Source: a virus. Taken from it: a stretch of DNA of 49,771 bases. The notes under the pieces were generated by a model. It worked only from the letters and a program-made list of their open reading frames with translations, was not told the origin of the DNA and ran no database searches. The position numbers and the translations under genes were made by a program. Where the stretch lies: the IMG/VR virus record IMGVR_UViG_3300048927_000742, positions 1 through 49,771 of that record. One strand, written 5' to 3'. This document shows, piece by piece, positions 45,101 to 49,771 of this stretch; positions within the stretch are counted from its first letter, which is position 1; each line of letters begins with the position of its first letter.

Positions 45101-46720
45101 AACGCCGACGTCGCCGCGGCCGAAGCCGCTGCGGCCGACGCGTCAGCCAAGGCAAATGCGGCACGCGATGCGGCAATAGCGCATGCCGACGTGATCGGCG
45201 CACAGGTCGCTGACATCATCGGCGCCGACGAGTGGGTGACCGGCAAGGACTATCCCCAGGGCGATCTGGTCAAGCGCAATGGAACGCTATATCGGGCCCT
45301 GCGCGCCAGCAACAGCGTCGAGCCTGGCGCGACTGGCAGCGGCAACGACTGGCAGGCCGTGGGCAACTACGACTCGCTGGGCGAGGCTGTGGCGGCCAGC
45401 ATCTCCATCGGAAACGCGAACACGTCCTCGATCGCCAGCGAAGCTCAACAACTGGACGCGGTCCAGGCGCGCATGCCGGCGGGCGCTGGCCAGCTTGCGA
45501 CCTCTGCGCTAGTTGCCACGGAAGCACAGGTCCGCGCGGATGCCGACACTGCACTTGGCAGCCGCACGTCCACCGTCGAGGCGCGAATGCCGACCGGCAC
45601 GGACAAGCTGGCCAATGAAGCGCGTGTGGTGTCGGCAGAAAATGCCAGCGCCAGCCGGGACACGGTATTGGGCCAGCGCGTTGATGGCGTGGTCGCCAGG
45701 CTGCCGGCCAACGGTGCGGTGGCCGCGTCCGAGGCAACCGTCACCGCCTTCAACCAAGCAAGCATCGACCGGGACGGCGTGCTGGCTCAGAGCGTCAATA
45801 CCGCGCAGACCACGGCCAATGGCGCGCAGTCCACGGCAATCAGCGCACTCAACGCCTCGGGCGACAACGCGACGGCGATCACGCAGGTCAAGCAGGCGCA
45901 GAACGGTAACGGTAACGAAGCGCCGAACCCGGTCTTCGCGACCATGCAAGGCTGGTCTGTCTTCACGAACAATACTGGCCTTGCGCTGACCGTCACACCC
46001 AACAGCGGCACGCTCGCGGGAGACGCGAACGTATACACCCCACTGAATCAGCCGAGCTTGTTGGCGATCGTCAACGGCACTCCGCCGACCGGTACTCAGG
46101 TCGAGATCGCCACAACCAATCTGATCCCAGCGAAGGATGCGGAGAACTTCCTTGCTTCGGTGTGGGTGAACGGCTTCCGTTGCAACATCCGGGTCGCGAT
46201 CTACTACTACAACGCGAACGGAACATTCCTGGGATCGGCGACCAGTCCGATTCAGTCGGCGCCAGCACTTGGAAATGCGACCTTCAACAACACGCCGCGT
46301 CTTTCGGTCCCGCTGTTGATTCAAGGCACGACGGCAGTTTACGTGCGCATTGGCTTCCAGATGATCGCGCGGGGCGAGCCAAACCTGTACGCGTGGTTCA
46401 CTCGCCCAATGCTGGAAAAGGTGCCTCCTGGCAAGACGATTCCGTCGCCTTGGACCGAGGGCGCCGCAGGTCTGACGTCTGTGACCTTCGCCATGAAAGC
46501 GGCACAGGAAGCGAGCGTCACGCTCGCAACAAGCGTCAACGGCTACGTCTCGGGCTTCACCAGCGTCAACAACGGCACCAGCAGCAGCTTCACGATCTTG
46601 GCAACGGCGTTAAATGTGCTCAATCCCGCCGGCGGCGCACGCCAGGAGTTCAGCAACGGCAACTGGCGCACCTACGACGTCAACGGCGTGCTGATCGTGG
46701 CAATGGGGATCAACATCTGA
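42104..46720 (+). CDS. central tail tip / host-specificity protein (J-like)
   Basis: Protein of about 1538 aa. Start at the ATG at 42104 (ATGA overlap) or at 42095, where GAAGG is better spaced. The N-terminal ~60-150 carries hydrophobic helices (ALYYIAMAVLIYFTAGAG, AIYGAAFIAGSMLINAV), then the J-type tip domains (SKPYTYYEGNQQYVAMLFQP, IPRIGVRIKATGQLNGYPDE, GYRVRVTGIEPQSDLKGAGV) and fibronectin-like segments. It continues through an Ala-rich coiled coil (~1000-1040), a carbohydrate-binding-like W-rich module (EWVTGKDYPQGDLVKRNGTL), three 38-aa repeats and a jelly-roll-like region (~1280-1440). Presumably recognises the host receptor. Confidence 0.9.
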   Translation: MTPLVVNRHPILLDRQEQGQWALLAGETLYSFLQRHVPDLDGQPWCVTVGGREIPRHMWHMARPKNGHVIEVRGGLGDNALYYIAMAVLIYFTAGAGATWAGGLSAATGISAGAIYGAAFIAGSMLINAVLAPKPPSASGAASKDSVYNIGAARNALRPYEPFAMNFGEVRSTPDYLSKPYTYYEGNQQYVAMLFQPGLNCESIGPLYNGDALLSSFDGVTEWYAGFPGMPQQEIPIYSNVDTIDGAELATTKAWVQRTTSANTVAVQINLEYMLGGTGTSGKEYQVRETVEVQYRPVGTAAWLPLLTRSFTSKDQTTVRRATLSADLPRGQYDVQARIRGDGNYEGKNQQTNKFQWTTLGSVQADDADYTGIPRIGVRIKATGQLNGYPDEIRGVVKAEPMPIWNGTTWATATDRASGLSNPGAQLLKYARGHAIVKAGKSIRYAGLGLTDDMIDIEALKGFMLHCTANGYTYDYIVKDAKSHDEVCNTIALAGMGQISWAGGKFSVVWAGADQPVSGVVNMATIKKSSFKLDYSLVSAADGIEYTYFDRDNWSSQTIYVNAPGVEVALNPAKVSGEGITNALHAARMARYHLAQSLFQYKAISYDTDLEHMTYRRMSVLALQHDMTQWGYGGRLVGSTLNGSVTTLHLDEPVPPPAAGNAYIGVRVPGERVYRVLRVRAFAGESRDIELVDAWPGDVALPGAGNEAHDHIWIYDFKQTPGYRVRVTGIEPQSDLKGAGVSVVPESAEFWDYVINGTYRKPDNQSLLRTKPTASNLVVTEAQVVQGDTVFTELVATFDVSGPVGITRVFSDTDGNAELELVAETTGRTARWRIPSAGAYPITVRPYNLDGEPGTAISVIYTTQGTDAPPVLVDSFTVEELSGGVRRYSWGYSDDTIQSADFAGVEIRYIAGDIAAPVWADMTPLGDDGYHAAAFEAVLPPSGTWTFACRSRNTSGTLSTAARVVTQTLGANLGEQLGAVGDDAAEANRKVTQEIIDRFNADVAAAEAAAADASAKANAARDAAIAHADVIGAQVADIIGADEWVTGKDYPQGDLVKRNGTLYRALRASNSVEPGATGSGNDWQAVGNYDSLGEAVAASISIGNANTSSIASEAQQLDAVQARMPAGAGQLATSALVATEAQVRADADTALGSRTSTVEARMPTGTDKLANEARVVSAENASASRDTVLGQRVDGVVARLPANGAVAASEATVTAFNQASIDRDGVLAQSVNTAQTTANGAQSTAISALNASGDNATAITQVKQAQNGNGNEAPNPVFATMQGWSVFTNNTGLALTVTPNSGTLAGDANVYTPLNQPSLLAIVNGTPPTGTQVEIATTNLIPAKDAENFLASVWVNGFRCNIRVAIYYYNANGTFLGSATSPIQSAPALGNATFNNTPRLSVPLLIQGTTAVYVRIGFQMIARGEPNLYAWFTRPMLEKVPPGKTIPSPWTEGAAGLTSVTFAMKAAQEASVTLATSVNGYVSGFTSVNNGTSSSFTILATALNVLNPAGGARQEFSNGNWRTYDVNGVLIVAMGINI
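45461..45802 (+). repeat. three 114-bp (38-aa) tandem repeats in J-like gene
   Basis: Units start at 45461 (VQARMPAGAG), 45575 (VEARMPTGTD) and 45689 (VVARLPANGA), exactly 114 bp apart. Each begins V-x-A-R-[ML]-P and continues with [LV]A...A...A. They are diverged at DNA level, so they are old. The likely structure is a repeated helical or fibre-shaft segment in the tail tip, which could vary in copy number between related phages. Confidence 0.7.
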
Positions 46721-47022
46721 TGGCCGCTGGACTGAAAATCCGAGATGCAACCAGCGGCCAGCTCATCGTGGATCTGACCGATCGCCTCACGCAGTTTTGC
46801 GGATCGACCGCCATCGCGGCCGGCTCGTCAGGGAGCGTGACCGCCACGGCGCGCCAGCCTGGCAACAAGATGTGGGCGGTGTTCGTGCCCGACGCCGGTA
46901 GCACCTCGTTTACGCCGGCGATGCCGAAGTTCACCTTCTCCGCCAATTCGGTCTCATGGGAATATACGAGCATCAGCTCGGGGACCCAGATCGGTGGGAC
47001 GCTGTTGTACGGGATCTACTGA
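46720..47022 (+). CDS. small tail tip protein
   Basis: A 100-aa beta-rich protein (LKIRDATSGQLIVDLTDRLT, SGSVTATARQPGNKMWAVFV, FTFSANSVSWEYTSISSG) overlapping the J-like stop (TGATG). Proteins of this type follow the J gene in several siphophages and are tail tip or fibre-associated. The exact role is unknown. Confidence 0.75.
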   Translation: MAAGLKIRDATSGQLIVDLTDRLTQFCGSTAIAAGSSGSVTATARQPGNKMWAVFVPDAGSTSFTPAMPKFTFSANSVSWEYTSISSGTQIGGTLLYGIY

Positions 47023-47768
47023 TGGCCATGTTCAAGGCGGTGACCGACAGCGGCAACGTGCTGCAGATCGGGGACAACTGGATGGGCTATGCGTTCATTC
47101 AACGGCTGACGGTCACGACCACGGCACGGACCGAATCCAGCGACGTCGCCAAGGAAGGCGGCGTGGTCGCCAACACCCGGGCGTGGTCTTTCACGATCAC
47201 CGGCGACAACCCCATCGTCGCAGTGGCAGGGAACAACAGCGCGGTGCTGCTGGGACGGGCGCAGAACGGCGCGAGCTTCACGTTCACCGGATGGTGTGGC
47301 GTGGGCGCCGACGGCGCATCTGCGGTGAACAGCTTCACCGTCTACGTGTTCGATCGGCCGTCGCTGGTCGGGCAGGGCAAGTACCTGCGCATCCGGAACG
47401 GCGCCGGGCAAGTTCTCTTCGATGCCACCTGCAAGTACATGCGTGTGGTAGGCCTCATCGACACCGCCGGCGGCGTCAGCTCTGTCACCCTGCCATCGGG
47501 CAAGACCTACGGCGCTCTGCTGGGCGGCAGCGGCGGGAAGATGGTCGCCGAAGCACTGTCGCATGGCTCGGAGTCTCTTTGGCGGACCCGCGTTGTCGTA
47601 TCGCGGATGACGGTCAACGTCGCCGACAACGTGGTCGCTACAAACGAGCGCAGCTTCTACAACTACGTGAACTACTCCAGCAGCATCCCCACCTCGGTGC
47701 CGCGCGTGGGCACCTACGGTGACAACAACATCCTCTCGCCGATCCTCGATTTGACCGGCTATCTCTGA
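47022..47768 (+). CDS. tail tip/fibre-associated protein
   Basis: A 248-aa beta-rich protein (SGNVLQIGDNWMGYAFIQRL, TRAWSFTITGDNPIVAVAGN, VNSFTVYVFDRPSLVGQG, GKTYGALLGGSGGKMVAEAL). The N-terminal sequence is of the same style as the preceding gene, suggesting both decorate the tail tip. It starts at the ATG at 47022, overlapping the upstream stop. No enzymatic motif is seen. Confidence 0.75.
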   Translation: MAMFKAVTDSGNVLQIGDNWMGYAFIQRLTVTTTARTESSDVAKEGGVVANTRAWSFTITGDNPIVAVAGNNSAVLLGRAQNGASFTFTGWCGVGADGASAVNSFTVYVFDRPSLVGQGKYLRIRNGAGQVLFDATCKYMRVVGLIDTAGGVSSVTLPSGKTYGALLGGSGGKMVAEALSHGSESLWRTRVVVSRMTVNVADNVVATNERSFYNYVNYSSSIPTSVPRVGTYGDNNILSPILDLTGYL

Positions 47769-47805
47769 CCACCCTCGGCTTCGGCCTATCCAGGAGCAAC
47801 TGACC

Positions 47806-48201
47806 ATGGCAACCGCAATCGTGCAATACCAGATTCCATTTCGGACAGGCCTGCAGCAGGTCGAGATGTCCATCGCCGGCACCATCCGAAGCGTGGGACT
47901 CATGGGCGACGTGCTGCTGGTCTTCGTCGAGGCCGAGGGCGCTCCAGAGCGTACCGTCCTGCGCGACATTCACGTGATCATCAACGAAATGGTGCCCGAC
48001 GGCCTGATCTACCTCAACACGCTGCCTTCGGACCAGGGCTTCGCCCACGTCTACACCAACCAGCAGCCCACTGCCGAGACGATCGAGGCAGCGAAGGGCG
48101 AGCCGCTGGCGCACTACACGGACATCATGGCGCTAGGAGCAGAGATCCGATATCTGCGGGGCTTGGTTGACCGCCTCACGCTGAATGCCGCAGCTGCCTG
48201 A
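47806..48201 (+). CDS. DUF7352-like small tail-region protein
   Basis: A 131-aa protein whose first half (FRTGLQQVEMSIAGTIRSVG, DVLLVFVEAEGAPERTVLRD) has the pattern of small proteins that often follow tail fibre genes ('...Q.vemP.ga.il.v..q.g...lWalvd...'). The C-terminal helix ends in a hydrophobic stretch (IRYLRGLVDRLTLNAAAA). It is the last gene of the late operon. Function unknown. Confidence 0.65.
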   Translation: MATAIVQYQIPFRTGLQQVEMSIAGTIRSVGLMGDVLLVFVEAEGAPERTVLRDIHVIINEMVPDGLIYLNTLPSDQGFAHVYTNQQPTAETIEAAKGEPLAHYTDIMALGAEIRYLRGLVDRLTLNAAAA

Positions 48202-48261
48202 GTCGGATTCGTACTGAAGCCAGCCTCGGCCAAGCGTGGCGCCGCCGCCGCTACGGTAGGG

Positions 48262-48465
48262 CTACCAAGTCAGGCAGAACACCATGTTGTTGAGAGCCTG
48301 GGCGACTTGAGAGCGGTCGTCTGCGGCTAGGCCCGCCAGCGCTTCGATCGTGATTGGGTCTAGCGCGCCTAAGACGTCATAACCATTGAGCTTCGCGTCA
48401 ACAAGTTTCGTTGCCGCGCCGGTTACGCGCTCCTGAATCAATACGGTGTTCACGTCCATCCCCAT
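48262..48465 (-). CDS. small hypothetical protein at right end
   Basis: A 67-aa leftward protein (MGMDVNTVLIQERVTGAATK...) with a clean amphipathic composition and conserved-looking helices (DPITIEALAGLAADDRSQVA). The start is ATG 48465 or 48459; a GGGGGC lies nine bases before the first. It faces the late operon's end, separated by a short hairpin (GGTAG-GG-CTACC near 48255-48266). Candidate accessory gene of the right end. Confidence 0.55.
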   Translation of the reverse strand: MGMDVNTVLIQERVTGAATKLVDAKLNGYDVLGALDPITIEALAGLAADDRSQVAQALNNMVFCLTW

Positions 48466-48785
48466 CGATAACCGCCCCCTGCGGTCTCGACCAATCCTAG
48501 TCCGAAACTCAGGGGTGTGGAAGTCAGGCGGGGTAGGGCGCGGTAAGCGCTTGGTCCGGGGGGCGGGGGATTCCTTGCAGCAATCCAGTTGCCATGGCCT
48601 CCGCCGGCCGCATCGGCGTCAGATCCATTTACCGTACCTGACTGCGGTTAACCGAGACCGAGGCATGTTTGGCTGGCACCAGCCCCTGGATTCCCCTCGG
48701 CAGCGATGGCGGCCGCCATCCTTTTGCGCGCAAAAGCGTGACGCAAACGAAATCATTGTGTGCTTTTTGGAAGTCAAAATAGCCC
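48466..48785. other. 320-bp intergenic region with 16-bp palindrome
   Basis: No credible gene. A perfect 16-bp palindrome CTTTTGCGCGCAAAAG lies at 48721-48736, about 50 bases before the next gene's ATG. The stretch from 48740 to 48785 is AT-rich (GAAATCATTGTGTGCTTTTT) and could contain the promoter of that gene, but no clear -35/-10 pair stands out. A G-rich run (GGTCCGGGGGGCGGGGGA, 48552-48569) lies further left. Confidence 0.45.
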
Positions 48786-49094
48786 ATGCACACGATGACC
48801 CCGCGCGATAGACAGAGGCTTCGGCAAATCTTGCCAAGTGACCTGCGAGGCCAGCAGTTGTCACATTTAACTGGCTTGGTCTTGAGCGTTCTCTCGCCGG
48901 AATTCCTGGAGAACGCAAAGCCTGTTTGGGTTGGTCAGGATGGCACTCGTTGGTACGGTGCCATCGAGGAAGCGTTCGCCGCGGCGATCTGGAAAGCGGC
49001 TAAGGCCCAGCACCCGCAACCAATCGTGGCGGTAGGCCGACCATGGATGGCTCGTACGAATGCGGAGGGCCTGTGGACCTGCGGCCCCGCGTAA
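48786..49094 (+). CDS. hypothetical accessory protein, right end
   Basis: A 102-aa protein (start ATG 48786, or 48795) with helices LRQILPSDLRGQQLSHLTGL and IEEAFAAAIWKAAKAQ and a Trp-rich end (GRPWMARTNAEGLWTCG). The GC content is lower than in the structural genes. It lies downstream of a 16-bp palindrome that may control it. No family recognised; possibly a lysogenic-conversion gene next to the attachment site. Confidence 0.6.
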   Translation: MHTMTPRDRQRLRQILPSDLRGQQLSHLTGLVLSVLSPEFLENAKPVWVGQDGTRWYGAIEEAFAAAIWKAAKAQHPQPIVAVGRPWMARTNAEGLWTCGPA

Positions 49095-49178
49095 GCAGCG
49101 GCCGGAGCGTGCAAGAAGTGTGACGGCAGCCGATTTCGTTCTCATCGGTTGAGACAGCTGACCACAATCCTCCCCCTC

Positions 49179-49478
49179 ATGTCGCTACCAACCGGATTCC
49201 ACTGGCAGCTCGGGCCATTTGATAACGAGGATGAACCTTCACTCCTGGCGCTTTCCGGCAACTGCGTCCTTCGGCTCGTCCGACGGGGTGACGGCAGTTG
49301 GTTTGCAGTGCTAAATGCTTATGAGGTGGAAAACTGCTATCGGGCGGTGCGCGACTGCTCATCTTTCATCAGCGCCCGCATTGGCGCGGAAATTTGGGCT
49401 TCTCTCCATGAAGATAGGTTGCGTGCTGCTGTCGCCGGCTTATTGGGCAGCAATCTTGAGCTAAACAGCGATGGCTAA
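49179..49478 (+). CDS. hypothetical accessory protein, right end
   Basis: A 99-aa protein from the ATG at 49179 (MSLPTGFHWQLGPFDNEDEP...). A beta-rich start (SLLALSGNCVLRLVRRGDGS) is followed by helices (RAVRDCSSFISARIGAEIWA). No Shine-Dalgarno precedes the start (pyrimidine-rich), so initiation may be weak, leaderless, or from a TTG at 49149. Shortly after the stop an ATGGCTAA overlap opens a 19-codon frame (MANAREMRAQAKRL...) that looks like the first residues of a truncated further gene. Confidence 0.6.
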   Translation: MSLPTGFHWQLGPFDNEDEPSLLALSGNCVLRLVRRGDGSWFAVLNAYEVENCYRAVRDCSSFISARIGAEIWASLHEDRLRAAVAGLLGSNLELNSDG

Positions 49479-49561
49479 TGCTCGCGAGATGCGCGCCCAG
49501 GCAAAACGCCTCCAACCTGCGAATAGCTGACGATTTAGCCAGCGAGGCTTCTAGCGGCCAG

Positions 49562-49771
49562 CTAGTCCACACACCCGGCGACGGCAAGGATCTTGTCCAC
49601 CCGTCTAGCAACATGGGCGGCGTCGAAGGCGCCAACGGCCGCGTCCTCAATCAAATCTAGCTCGCCAGCCAACACCATTAAGCGGTCGGCCCTGTCCTCG
49701 TGCTTTTCGCGCATCGCCGGGAGGCGGGCAACGACGTCATCCAGGCGCTGATCCAACTCTGCTCGGTTCAT
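49562..49771 (-). CDS. small hypothetical protein at window edge
   Basis: A 69-aa acidic helical protein (MNRAELDQRLDDVVARLPAM...) whose ATG is the last codon of the window, so its upstream region is not visible. The sequence is coiled-coil-like (REKHEDRADRLMVLAGELDL). The small-gene style resembles phage early proteins. Together with the integrase ATG at base 1 it suggests the region was cut at gene ends. Confidence 0.55.
   Translation of the reverse strand: MNRAELDQRLDDVVARLPAMREKHEDRADRLMVLAGELDLIEDAAVGAFDAAHVARRVDKILAVAGCVD

Noticed and set aside
1-49771. Insertion sequences or transposase genes
   Set aside because: No transposase-like protein and no paired terminal inverted repeats were recognised; the accessory genes appear to have been gained without IS remnants.

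Overview
This window reads as one complete temperate siphophage (long, flexible, non-contractile tail) of a GC-rich Gammaproteobacterium. It is most likely a prophage of the Xanthomonadaceae/Lysobacteraceae (Stenotrophomonas/Xanthomonas-like). That host guess is inference from base composition, codon use and the style of the small early proteins; no host gene is visible. Both window edges fall exactly on start codons (integrase ATG at base 1, a leftward ATG ending at 49771), so the interval looks cut at gene boundaries and the attachment sites are probably just outside.

Left arm (1-13.1 kb). A rightward integrase faces a long leftward early operon whose genes overlap by ATGA, GTGA, TTGA or ATGGCTGA junctions. 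From promoter to distal end it encodes small unknown proteins, a KTSC protein, an unusual tRNA-like RNA, a putative recombinase paired with a YqaJ exonuclease, a cytosine-5 DNA methyltransferase, a winged-helix protein, a DUF4326 protein, a J-domain protein and an excisionase-like protein. Two rightward singletons (4.8-5.4 and 6.8-7.3 kb) sit antisense inside this operon, and both carry an R-x4-H motif of HEPN type.

Immunity and lysogeny region (13.0-16.9 kb). 17-bp operator repeats cluster at two places. One covers the leftward early promoter (13.1 kb), the other the rightward one (15.6 kb), in an oL/oR-like layout. A CI-like repressor is transcribed leftward with three lysogen-type genes, including a TM2 membrane protein, in the position of lambda rexAB. 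A DUF4760 membrane protein gene converges on them. The Cro-like mRNA is predicted to be leaderless. A CII-family gene follows.

Right early arm (16.9-22.9 kb). An O-like replication protein carries six internal iterons (likely origin). It is followed by a DnaB helicase, DUF1367, a PD-(D/E)XK-like protein, a Ref-like nuclease, a RuvC-like resolvase and a Q-like antiterminator. A late promoter and an intrinsic terminator lie just after Q, as in lambda pR'-tR'.

Late region (23.3-48.2 kb). The lysis genes are a transglycosylase-like protein, a holin-like protein, a degenerate lysozyme-like protein, a 48-aa membrane protein and Rz with embedded Rz1. Next come a secreted protein with mirror-symmetric cysteines, small and large terminase, and a portal fused to an Acb1-type anti-CBASS domain. 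The head genes follow (DUF2213 protease with a nested scaffold, cement protein, DUF2184 capsid, connectors, Mu F-like protein). The tail genes are the tail tube protein, G/GT chaperones with an apparent +1 or -2 frameshift, tape measure, lambda M/L/K-like tip proteins, a J-like protein and small tip proteins. A leftward Cas2-fold-like gene is inserted after the portal. The right end (48.2-49.8 kb) holds four small unknown genes of accessory character.
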